In this document: piece after piece, positions 14,361 to 24,080 of the stretch
Layout of the letters: each line of letters starts with the position of its first letter
How positions within the stretch are numbered: the first letter of the stretch is position 1
Program-made: the position numbers and the translations under genes
Assembly: GCA_033064195.1 (NCBI GenBank)
Contig: JARBJD010000208.1
Location: 1-64,000, forward strand
DNA: 64,000 bases
Origin: Blattamonas nauphoetae
Lineage: Eukaryota; Preaxostyla; Oxymonadida
Direction of reading: 5' to 3'
Notes under the pieces: model-generated
What the model saw: the letters and a program-made list of their open reading frames with translations, nothing else
The model's database searches: none
What the model was told of the DNA's origin: nothing

Positions 14361-16825
14361 TCAATCAAACAAAGAGCCAATACTTACACACTCATCCTCG
14401 TCCGTGAATCTCGGATAGATCGAAGGACGAAATGGATACGAAGACCTGAACTGGAACGAACTGTTCACTCCGAAGCCCAAACGGAGAGAGACGGCGCATT
14501 CGGAGATGTGTGTCTCGCTCGCATCTTCCACCCCTTCCTCAATCAGTGTGTCTACCCATTCCATTGTCGTCGACAGCAATCCCCATTCCCTGATTGGTGT
14601 GGTGATTCGGAGTGAGACGGGCTTCTGTCTGTTCAAAGACTGGCTCGTCCAAAGTTCGAGTTCAGGATGCTGTTCCATCAGTCGAACAGCGAGAAGTGCA
14701 CACAGTGACATCATCTGCGAAGGCGACGAGGGAGACACAACAAGACGAATCAAGTCCGCATTGGTGTGAATCAAATCCCAAACGTGTCTGTGCTGATTGT
14801 GTTCATTGACGGAAAGCAACATTCGTTCAGGTCGAACCAGCATCAGCATCGTGAACTCAATCCCGACGGCTGCTGGCAATCGCCCTGTTTGAAATCTGGG
14901 CATGAATCTGCGATTCGTACCCTGCATCGATTTCCATGCTGCTGTCAACTGTTGGGGCGTTGCGAATCGGGGAATGCGTTTGAACCAGATGACCAGTCGG
15001 AGATCAACCGCAAACGAAGACGGGAGGGCGTTGAGGAAGGACTCAGACAGACGGAGAGGGTCATGGGGCAGAGTTTCGTCGAAGGTCAGAATGGAAGATG
15101 CGTGTGACTCGACAAAGAAGTCAACAACTGTTGAGAGTGTTTGGAGTTCGTCCAGCTCGGCCAGAGCGAGTGGGAAGGACGAGAAAACGGGGTTGTTGGA
15201 GTTGTGTGAGTGAGATATGCCTGGAAATGTGGAATTGATGCGAGCTTCGAGTGAAGTGGAGTGGAAGGAGTTGCTTCGGTCACTCTGTTGAAGAAAGGGC
15301 GTGTTGCTTCCTCTTCTCTGCGAATATCAAACCTCACATTGTGTCCATAGCGTTCCACCAGTCTCCGATCATCTTCCCTCCCCGTTTCACAATGCGTCAT
15401 GAATCGGAGGAGAGCCTTCAACGCTTTCTGTGACAGGTCGGGAAGAGGCCGATTGACCAAATCCCAAAGTGCGTCGGCGAGATCGAGGAAGAACGGAGCG
15501 CGATGAAAATACCAGTCCCACGACAACTGAGACATGAACAGCTGCTCGATGATGTCGCAGATGAACCAGCGAGCGTTCGGGTTGGTTGGATCGGTCAGCA
15601 TTCGTCTCATTTTCAGTGTTGGCAGTCGTTCGTTGAAGTACACCAGCGTTCCACTCGTCGCAAGTGCCCACAATCGAACAAGGCACTCGTTGTCTCGCTC
15701 AGAATCCTCCGAAACACCAAATTCTCCAAGCCATTGGTCCACCAGCGATTGGATTTGCAGCTTCGGTGGGATGTTGTCTGCTCGAACACCAACAATATCT
15801 GCGCCTTCGAGGTGGAAGCCCATGGTTGTCTGAATCCTCTTTGCCAAAAAAATCGGTGTGTCAACACTTTTGAAAAGGTAAGTGTCGAAGAAGGCATTCA
15901 TCATTTCGGTGTCGATGGGCTTGCCATATCCACCGCCCAAGTTGAATGGATGCGAGAAATTGTGTTCCAGCGACACTTGTCCGTGTTGTGGGAAGAGTGG
16001 ATAATAGCGAAGGATGAATGTCCACAATTGTTTGAGAATGGGCGTGACAGTGTGGAGGTGATGCGGTTTGACGGATGAAAGGTTGAACATGTGCTGGGCA
16101 CTGTGGAGGGCAACCATCATCGCGTCGAGCAAGTGTGCTTTGGAGGGAATGGAAAGGGAGACAGATGGTGTCAATGAAAGGGTTTGTTGGTCCAGAGGAG
16201 CTGAAAGTGACGAAAGGAGGAGGAGGGCGAGTTCTGCGTGGAGAAGATCTTGGAGGAATTCAGATGGATAGAATCGACTTTTCTGATCTCCATCCTGTTC
16301 ATTCTCCCTCACAGCAACTTTGTGCTTTTCCAGAACAAGTTGACATGCTTCAACAAAACATGTGTCGTCGTCCAGATCCGCCAACCAATCGACCGACATT
16401 TCCGCAAGATGCGCCTTGACTCCAGTGCGAAAGAGAATGTCATGCAGTTCATTCTCATCCAATGCTGTCACTTTCTGAAACAATGATTGGGCCGGCTTCA
16501 CAATTTCAGAGTTTGAGCAAAGTGTCAGAAGTGCGAAGTGGTGAAGGCATGGAATGGCGGGAAGAATAGCGGTATTTGTGTCGGGATGTCGTTGAGAGAG
16601 ATACAAATCGTGAAGAGCATCCTGAAATTGGATGAATAGAAGCAGAGACTGTTCGTCGTGAGCCAGTACGAGATTCGAGTCAGATACAGGAGTCCTCACT
16701 ATCACCTGACTATCTTCCACAAGGGAGAACATCACGTAATCACAAGAGACAGGTAAGGACCATGACAATGAGATCTGCACAGATGACTTGTTCGATCGAA
16801 TGATTTCGCTAAGTCTGCGTAACAC
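14361..16825 (-). CDS. Large helical protein of unknown family, one frame problem
   Basis: Continuous coding runs from 16,825 to about 15,200 (about 540 codons) and resumes in another frame from about 15,200 to 14,361. The second frame is clearly protein-like across the junction (segments such as LALAELDELQTL), so a one-base indel near 15,200-15,215 is likely. A 53-nt intron with a weak donor is the alternative. The protein is rich in Leu/Trp/Phe amphipathic helices and has no signal peptide or transmembrane helix; I do not recognise its family. The 5' side begins at a splice acceptor (29-nt intron 16,826-16,854) that joins VKCE to VLRRLSEII, so more exons lie upstream. At the 3' side a strong donor GTAAGTATTG near 14,378 could lead through a 29-nt intron to a short last exon ending at 14,305. 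Confidence 0.65.
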
Positions 16826-16854
16826 CTTCAAAAATCAATATACAAGAACCAAAC

Positions 16855-17338
16855 CTCACATTTCACATTCTGTGATAAGCGGACATCTCCGAAAAATGAT
16901 AAAATTGTGCAAAAGTCGTTGGTACAATCAGAACAAGTCGGTGAAGATTGTGGAGGTGAGTGGTCATCCAATTGATCCGTTTAAATCCTGGCAACGAGAG
17001 ACTCCAGAAGGCTGATCTGTAGGAGAATCAAAACCACATATAAAGAGGAGTGACTTTCAGAGATGCAACAAACAATATATTCATCAGCTTCATTCAAATC
17101 ATTCGGTAGACTGAGTGAGCCTGACGTTGCTGACACGGGAATTTCGGGTGTAATGGTCATTTCCAACGGATTCAATCGCTAAGGATAGTAGGATTGAAGA
17201 TCGATACGTCGAAAATGAAATTTGTGGGTAGATCATTTTATCGTCTCTCATTGTGATCAAAGTCGCACTCTTCCTTTCTCTTTCAGCTCGCTCGTTTTGT
17301 GGGGTTGTTTCTCTCTCTTTTTGTGAGGGTTCGTCCAT
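16855..17338 (-). CDS. Probable 5' exons of the gene at 14,361-16,825
   Basis: Upstream of the acceptor at 16,825 the minus strand keeps coding-like pieces. One, just above 16,855, ends NVKCE and joins in phase. Another, about 17,175-17,080, reads through LNEADEYI to a GTTTG donor and rejoins at ISLLESL. A third starts with ATG at 17,338 (MDEPSQKERE...). A 150-nt intron joining SLLESL to NVKCE would connect two of these. I could not find one intron set that keeps frame throughout, so the exact start is unresolved; the pieces could also form a separate small gene ending VARI-stop near 16,981. It is divergent from the phosphatase gene starting at 17,421, leaving about 80 bp for both promoters. 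Confidence 0.35.
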
Positions 17339-17420
17339 TCTTTCGAGATCTTACCTTAACTTGTTTCTCAATCATCTCAACACACTATTCTGTACATCAT
17401 AACAAAGAAAACCTCTTCTA

Positions 17421-17918
17421 ATGACAGAGAGCAATGATCCATCTTCCGAAGCTTTAATTTCTCGACCAATAAGGCTGATTGAGCCACACGAACTAGCAGA
17501 AATGATCAAAACCTCACCAAACAATGTCGTTGTTGTGGATCTCAGGGATGAAGATTACGTGGAGGGCTGCATTCCACATAGTGAGCATTATCCATCAGAC
17601 GGATTTGAGGAGGCAGTGTACACGTTAATAGACTCAATCAAAGCCAAGAACCCTCAACCATCGTGGATTGTGTTTCACTGTCAGCAAAGGTTGTCTTCCC
17701 TTCATTTATTCTTATTTCGTGATATCAGCATGAGTAGAGGCCCAAAAGGAGCACGTCTGTTTCAGAAAGAAGCGAAAGACATTCTCCCAAACATTCGAGT
17801 TGTTGTGCTGAGAGGAGGATGGAATGCGTGGGCAGACAGATATTGGGGTGAAGAAGGAATGGTCTGGAATTCTCCGTTTCAATCATTTTTTGCTCAGATT
17901 CAGCCGATTCTCTCGTAA
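17421..17918 (+). CDS. Cdc25/Acr2-like rhodanese-fold phosphatase or arsenate reductase
   Basis: Two exons, 17,421-17,689 and 17,729-17,918, are separated by a 39-nt GT-AG intron and give 152 residues. Splicing restores the active-site loop HCQQSMSRGP, a Cys-X5-Arg signature, which the intron interrupts. Upstream is a rhodanese-like core with VVVVDLRDEDY and GCIPHSEHYPS. Downstream is VVVLRGGWNAW, typical of the last strand and helix of this fold. Single-domain proteins of this type are Cdc25-like dual-specificity phosphatases (Ibp1 type) or Acr2 arsenate reductases; sequence alone does not separate the two activities. There is no targeting signal, so the protein is probably cytosolic or nuclear. 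The intron is a multiple of three with no stop, so an unspliced reading would also be open but would destroy the loop. Confidence 0.85.
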   Translation: MTESNDPSSEALISRPIRLIEPHELAEMIKTSPNNVVVVDLRDEDYVEGCIPHSEHYPSDGFEEAVYTLIDSIKAKNPQPSWIVFHCQQRLSSLHLFLFRDISMSRGPKGARLFQKEAKDILPNIRVVVLRGGWNAWADRYWGEEGMVWNSPFQSFFAQIQPILS

Positions 17919-17972
17919 TCTCCACAACAATTGGACACACCATCCCTTTTTTTCCTTCACACGTCATGATTC

Positions 17973-18233
17973 TCAATCTTGCCCTCTAACTTCATCACAA
18001 AGTGACATCCACCCGTCCAGTAGGATAACCAAAGCGACTACGACTTCACCTCGCACTTCCAGACAACTGAAAAACAGGAAACAAACGTCATCTCCAAAAG
18101 CACGAGTTTTTTCGTCGTTCTGAAGACATCCCAAAAAGGAAGATGATTGAAATGGAAGGAGGAGCTTGATGACAAAGCATATGTCAAACCTTCTGAGGTC
18201 TTGAGTCCACTCATGAGAACTTTCTTCGGCCAT
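17973..18233 (-). CDS. Very small three-exon gene, possibly LSm-like
   Basis: The proposed exons are 18,233-18,190, 18,119-18,087 and 18,066-17,973. They splice across introns of 70 and 20 nt to a 56-residue protein starting MAEESSHEW. After splicing the sequence contains KKLVLLEMT followed by LEVRGEV and LLDGWMSL. This resembles the strand 2-3-4 core of Sm/LSm proteins (hydrophobic strand, RG turn, LDGxMN), but with extra residues between and no clear Sm2 motif. The gene is convergent with the phosphatase gene, 54 bp away. The 20-nt intron is unusually short and is the weakest part of the model; another splice choice is possible. Confidence 0.35.
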   Translation of the reverse strand: MAEESSHEWTQDLRRFDICFVIKLLLPFQSSSFLGCLQNDEKTRAFGDDVCFLFFSCLEVRGEVVVALVILLDGWMSLCDEVRGQD

Positions 18234-18413
18234 TATACTTTTATTCTCAGGTGAAGAGATCAACCGTGGGCAATATACAATGTGAAATATCTCGAAATCC
18301 ACAAAATGTTTATGGTTATTGCCATCAAATGGGAGAAAAAAGGGAAAAAAGAACGCTTAGACCACAATATCGACAAAATAAGAAAATATTGCACAATCAC
18401 CAACAGTACGCCT

Positions 18414-21209
18414 TCAAATCTTTTCCAGAACATTCAAAGGCTCATCAGACCACAAGAAGCACACAAAATTGACAGTCTCGTCAGTCTTCACCGTCGTCCG
18501 CATGACAAACTCTCCTTCAACAAGCCTCCCTCCCCCTCGCAGCAGACTGCTCGCCACTTCCTTCGTGTTCCTCATGTCTCCGAACGGGAACTGCCTTGTT
18601 CCGACCAGTTTGGAAGGAATGTGAGCTGTTTCTGTGCTTCCAGCAAAGTCAGACTCCAAAAAGAGTGTGTAATTTGGCCATGGTCTTTTTGTTGATTCCA
18701 CAGCGCTTGGCAGTGTTGGTGTGTCTGGCCCTTCATCTTTTTGATAAATCCACGTCGCCGGAAAGATGTCGGTGTCTTTTGTGGAGATGAAAATGAATTG
18801 AGACGTGAAATTGGTTGTTTCAGTCACTGTAAGACCAAGATGGAGTGGATGGGACTGATTCAGGCATCCGTGAAGGAAGAGAGTGTACGAACATCGATTC
18901 CATTCCTCTTTCAGCTTCATCACCCGAATCCGGAAGTCAAGAGGAGGCAGACAAATCATTTTGAACGACCCAAAAACACGAGGACGGTCGAAAGAGGGTG
19001 AAATCATCATCAGAAGGTCCTGCTTCACATTTTGTGAAAAATCCACTGCTAAAGTGATGAATTCGTGTTCGACAGGCGTATTATCCATAGTTGACCAATC
19101 TTGTCTTGGTGTGACGGTGGACAGCTGCTCGTTCGTCCCTTTCTTCGTTCCTCGAATATACATTCTGGATTTTGTGAACATCGGCGTTTCTGGGTGTGTT
19201 TGGAACGCGTACTGAAATTCATTCCAAGCGGAGTCAAAATATAGACCGTCTTGCATTGTTTTGATCAGAGGTTGTTTGCGTGGTGTGTTGGGGTATTTTG
19301 GGAAGAGGGTGATTCGGTATTGAGGGGAAAAATAAGTGGCTGAGACATGGAAGAATGGGATGAGCGACGAAGGAAGGATATCTCGCATTGCGAGGCGGAG
19401 TGAGGTTGGTGATGATGTGTGTGTGACAAATTTCGATTTTGGGCGATTTGGATCGGCAGAGAGGTTGATTGTCGGAGCGGCGCGGATGGCGGTTTCAAAC
19501 AGGAGTGGGGTGGGTGTGCAGGAATCTTCAAACACTTTGTCGACCTCTGCTGGTCCTTCTTTGATCTCCTCAGCATCAATAATGTCTGTCGAGCAGATGT
19601 GAAGCAGAAAATCGCAGTCGACTTTTGTTTTGGGTGAGACGTGGGGAATAACCGTAAAATAGCCCTCAAAATCATTGTCGAGGTTTTTAGTGACCATCAT
19701 TGCCTGTTTTACTGTGATAGTATCTTGACAAGACAATGTCCACACTCTTTCATGGGCGGGTCGTTTTGGCGGTTGATTACCGTCAGATGTTGACTGATGA
19801 TGCATAACGATCATCCCACACAATGCATCAGTTGGATCAGATAAGGTACTTTCATCTTCTGTTTTCTTTTGGAGATCTCCTGGTTGTAAGAACTGTTCCA
19901 TGACGAGCCAGATCTGTTGTGACTTCCGTTTGTACAGAAGGAACTGACATGCATTAAAAATGTTGAGATGTTGATGTTCAGTTTGTTTTCCCACTTCCCA
20001 GCGAAATGAGAACGTCTTTTTGTGACGGAATGGACGTGGGGTGTAGCTGTAGTAGATGTGATCAAACTCCATCACTATGTCTTCAAATCGAATAAAAAAG
20101 ACTCCATCATCCGTTTCAGCCGCTGCTTTTCGATCATAGTTCGCTTCACGTTGCCTTCTATCCGTCCACGATGAGATGTCATCCGGGCTGAAAGATCCGG
20201 TCCACCTTTCCCTTGCCCACGGGTTCTTCAATTTGACGAGTCTTGTTCCATCAGATAATTGAAGAACATCAAGTACAGCATAGCCATGAGTGCCTACCAA
20301 GCCGTTGGATCCCACTTTGTTGGAATCGGCATTCCGGCGACCTGTGCCTACCGTTGCGAGACAAGTGTTTGATTTATACCCATCGAGTAATACCTTCCAG
20401 TGAAATTCTGCCAAATCTCTTGATTTCTCGATATCCCAAGACGGGCCGGGGATCCATTGGGCGAAGATGAAGAGATCGATATCAGTTCGAGAGCCAGGGA
20501 AATCATATCCATGGCCCCGCATTTTGAGATACGCTTTCTCCAGAATGCTCACCCAAAACTCCGTTCGATCCATACTGAAGGCACAACACAAAGCTTTTGG
20601 TCTGGCTGCTGTCAACTCCAGTTGTGCCCATTCATTTGGGACCGGAAACCGATCATCAATCTCCACAGCACGCCACCCTCCATTGAAGTAGAGTTTCACA
20701 TAGTAGTGACCATTTGGATTGTAGATCGGCGTTCCTGTCGAATCTTGCGGGTGGATGAGATGCGACAGATAGTCTGTTCCTGTTCTGGCTTTATGAAGCG
20801 CAAGAAGAATCAGAGAGCAATTTACGGAACAGTCATGGACAGCAGCTTGATGGACATCCATAAATCGGGTGTTGTTCATGATTTTGATTTCGTGAGGTTG
20901 TAATGCGACAATTTGTGACGGTCGAAGCCATATTGCTTCTTTGAACTCAGTAATATCAGGGATCGGAAACGTCCAGGAGTCGGTAAAGAGTTGGGTTCCT
21001 GTTAAAGACAATTTCGCTCGACGTTCGATTTCTGGAGTCCAGAGCGGAAAATAGTCGTGGTGGAATTGTGAATGTCTTCGAATCATCTGAGAAACTGCTC
21101 CCGACATTGTTCCATCGTTTTGTCCGTTATGGGTGAAAGAAGGGGAGGATGAAGGTTGACTGGGTTCATGGATCTTCCACGTCGCTTCGGGAGTCGGATG
21201 TCTAAACAA
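18414..21209 (-). CDS. Calpain family cysteine protease, calpain-7/PalB-like
   Basis: This single long exon encodes about 930 residues. The papain-fold catalytic core is intact. Counting from 21,209, the nucleophile Cys lies at about residue 127 in VHDCSVNCSL, His at about 308 in GTHGYAVLDV, and Asn at about 329 in KLKNPWARERW. DCS rather than DCW at the nucleophile and the long beta-rich C-terminal half without EF-hands fit calpain-7/PalB (Rim13) types, which act in cytosol or on endosomes. The frame opens with TTG at 21,209 and has no upstream in-frame ATG, because a TGA precedes it. The likely start is therefore either the internal Met at about residue 35 or a tiny 5' exon with ATG at 21,268 spliced to an acceptor inside the first codons. 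Neighbours suggest no functional link. Confidence 0.88.
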   Translation of the reverse strand: MFRHPTPEATWKIHEPSQPSSSPSFTHNGQNDGTMSGAVSQMIRRHSQFHHDYFPLWTPEIERRAKLSLTGTQLFTDSWTFPIPDITEFKEAIWLRPSQIVALQPHEIKIMNNTRFMDVHQAAVHDCSVNCSLILLALHKARTGTDYLSHLIHPQDSTGTPIYNPNGHYYVKLYFNGGWRAVEIDDRFPVPNEWAQLELTAARPKALCCAFSMDRTEFWVSILEKAYLKMRGHGYDFPGSRTDIDLFIFAQWIPGPSWDIEKSRDLAEFHWKVLLDGYKSNTCLATVGTGRRNADSNKVGSNGLVGTHGYAVLDVLQLSDGTRLVKLKNPWARERWTGSFSPDDISSWTDRRQREANYDRKAAAETDDGVFFIRFEDIVMEFDHIYYSYTPRPFRHKKTFSFRWEVGKQTEHQHLNIFNACQFLLYKRKSQQIWLVMEQFLQPGDLQKKTEDESTLSDPTDALCGMIVMHHQSTSDGNQPPKRPAHERVWTLSCQDTITVKQAMMVTKNLDNDFEGYFTVIPHVSPKTKVDCDFLLHICSTDIIDAEEIKEGPAEVDKVFEDSCTPTPLLFETAIRAAPTINLSADPNRPKSKFVTHTSSPTSLRLAMRDILPSSLIPFFHVSATYFSPQYRITLFPKYPNTPRKQPLIKTMQDGLYFDSAWNEFQYAFQTHPETPMFTKSRMYIRGTKKGTNEQLSTVTPRQDWSTMDNTPVEHEFITLAVDFSQNVKQDLLMMISPSFDRPRVFGSFKMICLPPLDFRIRVMKLKEEWNRCSYTLFLHGCLNQSHPLHLGLTVTETTNFTSQFIFISTKDTDIFPATWIYQKDEGPDTPTLPSAVESTKRPWPNYTLFLESDFAGSTETAHIPSKLVGTRQFPFGDMRNTKEVASSLLRGGGRLVEGEFVMRTTVKTDETVNFVCFLWSDEPLNVLEKI

Positions 21210-21360
21210 AGTGATGTATCGAACATAAAAGGAAAGAGGATTATAAAATGGATGAGATCACACTCATGGATTGACGTTGTTTCAACCAGGACGAAAATTG
21301 TCGATTAAAAAAGAATTATGTGCTGACCTCGGATTGATTTGTTTGTGATATGTTACAAAA

Positions 21361-21471
21361 ATGAGTGATCATTGTGTAGGAAAGAAAATGAAATACATTG
21401 AGACTCAATTGAAAGACGAAAAAGTCGTGTGCCCCAGATGTGCGAAGAAGTGTTTCAACGTCGGTGACTAA
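21361..21471 (+). CDS. Candidate Cys-rich micro-protein, 36 residues
   Basis: An ATG at 21,361 opens a short frame whose second half carries VVCPRCAKKCFNVGD, a zinc-ribbon-like CxxC. Stop is TAA at 21,469. A 31-nt GT-AG intron starting inside the last codons would extend it slightly to end SDHDEC, giving about 41 residues. It lies alone between the calpain start and the ARM-family gene end. Chance is possible at this length; the Cys spacing is the only support. Confidence 0.25.
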   Translation: MSDHCVGKKMKYIETQLKDEKVVCPRCAKKCFNVGD

Positions 21472-21604
21472 CATTTTAATTTGGCTTCAAACAGGCTCAG
21501 ATCACGACGAATGCTGACAGAGGAGCGTAGAACCGTGTTCTTTGAGAATAGCATGTGCATGACAGAGTCAGCTTGCTTTTTTTGTTTTGATCATTTTGGC
21601 GGTT

Positions 21605-22677
21605 TTAGCAATTTGGTTCGTTCGCTCCCATCAGATGACAATAAAAGGTTGATTGATCTGCAATATTTTCTCCGAGAAAATCATTTTTGTTGTTTTGCAT
21701 TCTGAGTTCGATCGAATCGAAGAAACCCTCAGCAAGAAGAGAATGGAAGATATCTGACTCATTCTGTTCCAAGATTCCCTCTTCTATTGTCCATTTTGGG
21801 AAGAAAACGTTCATAAAGTGGACTAGATTCCAAATTGTGGTGTTTTGTTCATAGAAGGTGAGACAGCTTGTGAGCGTGAGAATAAACGGGAGGGAAAGTG
21901 TGAATGTGTGGATAGCGGAAGAAAACGCACATATTCCGAAAGGACGTGTCAGAAGAAAGAAAAAGCATTCAGTGGTGTATCCATCACTGATGACGAATCT
22001 TGATCTGCACAGATGGAAGAGATAAGGCGTTGAAGGTATCAGAACTTGTTCAAGGATCATCCTGAAAACGTTTTGTTTCGTTTCAAGATCAACAGCGCCG
22101 AGTTCATTGAGTCCTCCAGTCGTTGCGAGCAAGACAGAATCATCGACGATATTCATGAGATAGGCATGAGGATATGGTACTGATCCGATCGGTATAGTGT
22201 GTGGTTCGAGCACAGTCATTATTCGAGCGATGAGATTGGCCTGAACGAGTTGTTGATGGAGTGGATATGATGAGAGGCTGATAGTTTTTTCTAAAAACAG
22301 TAGGGCGGCTTCAGTAATCCGTTTATTCGATGCTCCAATCAAAATAAGAACCGACTGAAGAAACCCCTCAGTGGCTCCAAGTGAAGAAGGAGCGAGTTGG
22401 CAGAGAATTCGATCGGCTTCATGACTGTCAGAGGGTTTGATCTGTTCGAAGAATTTGACTGCTTTGTCTTCGGAAATGCTATCCATTAGGTGTTTTTCAT
22501 GAACCAATGAGACAAGAGAGAGAAAGATTTTTGATTTCGAGCGAAATGAGGATGTGTTGTGACCATTCCATGAAAAGAAGGGAGTATGGTCTAATGAGCC
22601 AGAAATGAGAGAGATAATTACAAACAAGGTAGATGATCATCCTTCCCTTGATTTGTTTTCGAGTGATAGAGACCCAT
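21605..22677 (-). CDS. ARM/HEAT-like family protein
   Basis: Exon 1 (22,677-22,626) begins with ATG and the residues MGLYHSK. A 35-nt intron with a GTTTG donor leads to exon 2 (22,590-21,605), giving 345 residues. The body consists of amphipathic helix pairs such as LCQLAPSSLGATEGFLQSVL and ITEAALLFLEKTISLSS, as in armadillo-like solenoids. The C-terminal end has a short acidic then Asn/Lys-rich tail. The same family appears in pieces at 45,019-49,286. I know this as a large uncharacterised family of oxymonads; no function is assigned. Glycine at position 2 might permit N-myristoylation, but the rest of the motif is not decisive. It shares a short divergent promoter region with the gene at 22,781. 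Confidence 0.7.
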
Positions 22678-22780
22678 TTAATTCCTGAAATGAATGAAAT
22701 TGGTTTGATCGACACGATAAGCTCTCATTTCGTGCTGAGAGAACGAAATCAATTCATCCGATCATTTTTACTTCACGCTC
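22678..22780. promoter_or_regulatory. Compact divergent promoter region
   Basis: Only 103 bp separate the start of the minus-strand ARM-family gene (22,677) from the plus-strand start at 22,781. Both promoters and 5' UTRs must fit here, or overlap the coding parts. I see no recognisable TATA or initiator motif. Confidence 0.4.
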
Positions 22781-23443
22781 ATGTCCGACCGAGGAAGGGT
22801 ATTCTATTCAAGACTCAATTCAGCTTCGTAGGGTCGACATCAATCCAATCATCGAACTGATTCACGAAATGAAATATCTACAGATATCACATCACTCACC
22901 TCCAAATTTGAATCATTGAATTTTCCTCATCCTGATCCTCTAGTTTCGAATTTCCGTGAAGTGTCGGTTTACACGCCTCAACGAACGTCACGAAGTTTAT
23001 CACCTCCACAAGTCACCGGCACATTCCAACCGTCTCATTATGCAATCCAATCAATCTCTCCAATTCGTCCGATTGCTCAATATCACTCATCTGCTCACGC
23101 CAACTCGTCCGTTTCGACAATATCGTCTGGATGGAATCAGACTCCGAGTGCTGCAGGAACAACCAGAGAAGCTCTTATCACTCGGAATGAAGAGAATCGA
23201 TGCCGCTGCCCAGGTGAAGAACATTCAAGATGTGAAGACTTGTTTCTCAGACATCGTGAAGCTGTATTTCTCGACGGAAGAGGCACGAGGAGTCCTCAAG
23301 TCGTCATCTCTCAAACTGTCACCTGAACAGAAGAAGGAAATGGGTCGCCACTTCAGTGGCAAACCTGACAGTACGTTTATCTCGCAATTTCTCTGATCTG
23401 TTTGTCTTCGAAGCGATACAAGGCGTATTTGCCATTTCGTGAA
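22781..23443 (+). CDS. Unrecognised small protein, Ser/Thr-rich then helical
   Basis: Exons 22,781-22,798, 22,832-23,110 and 23,157-23,370 join across introns of 33 and 46 nt. A further donor GTACGT follows at 23,371, with a short last exon probably ending near 23,443. The product is about 175 residues: it starts MSDRGRGRHQSN, continues through a Ser/Thr/Pro-rich segment, and ends in a conserved-looking helical part with VKTCFSDIVKLYFSTEE and LSPEQKKEMGRHFSGKP. The 46-nt intron is supported because it moves the frame exactly from one open reading to the next. No transmembrane segment or known motif is visible. The 3' end lies about 110 bp before the first copy of the tandem-unit repeat. Confidence 0.6.
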
Positions 23444-23554
23444 ATTTCGTTTTGGTAATTCTCGAAATTTCTTCCTTGTAAATCTTCAAGGACAAAACCA
23501 AATTTCAACAATGATGATTCAAAAGGGGAGTGAAAGCCAAACCCAGGAAGATGA

Positions 23555-23745
23555 TTTCGTTCTCACAGAGTAATGTCTCCTCGACGACCGACTGGTTCAT
23601 CGAAAGATGGATTGGTCCATTCACTTTGGAGGCAGCTTGGCCCCATATCACTGCATACTCACAAAAGCTCGTTCGCATTTCTGTTTCCATTGTCACCCCA
23701 TCACATCATTCTATCATCATTTTCTCGCTATTGACTACAATCTGA
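23555..23745 (+). repeat. Unit boundary repeat, copy 1 of 3
   Basis: This block of about 190 bp recurs at 34,077 and 44,600 with few changes. It marks the left end of unit 1. It has short open frames but no sign of being a gene. Upstream of it copy 1 differs, whereas copies 2 and 3 share another ~35 bp with the phrase CTGTCCAGAC. Confidence 0.9.
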
Positions 23746-24080
23746 GTCTGTATCATAAGCCTTGTGGTATATCCCGAACTGAAAACTCCAATGAGGGTGG
23801 ATCAGATTCTCCATGAATTAGAATGGTCAATCCTTCAGTTAAAGATCAGATCTCCTCTCTATTAATTGTAAAACCCCAATTCTCTGCCAGAAAATTGTGA
23901 TGTTCGCTTCCAGGCCAGTTTTGCAACTGAACACGTGTTCTCGATTATTTCTCTCTCTATGGTCAAACCGGTCAAAGATCCCGATTATTCTTGCCGATGA
24001 CATTCATTCGACCCTTCTTCAACGATCTCCACACTCAACGAGTAAGATCGGCCCGTTACAGTACATGTCAAGCTGACGTG

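Noticed and set aside
23991-24080. Upstream ATG at 23,991 as start of receptor A
   Set aside because: It would put 30 polar residues before the hydrophobic leader, and copy B lacks an equivalent ATG; the conserved ATG at 24,081 directly precedes the signal peptide.
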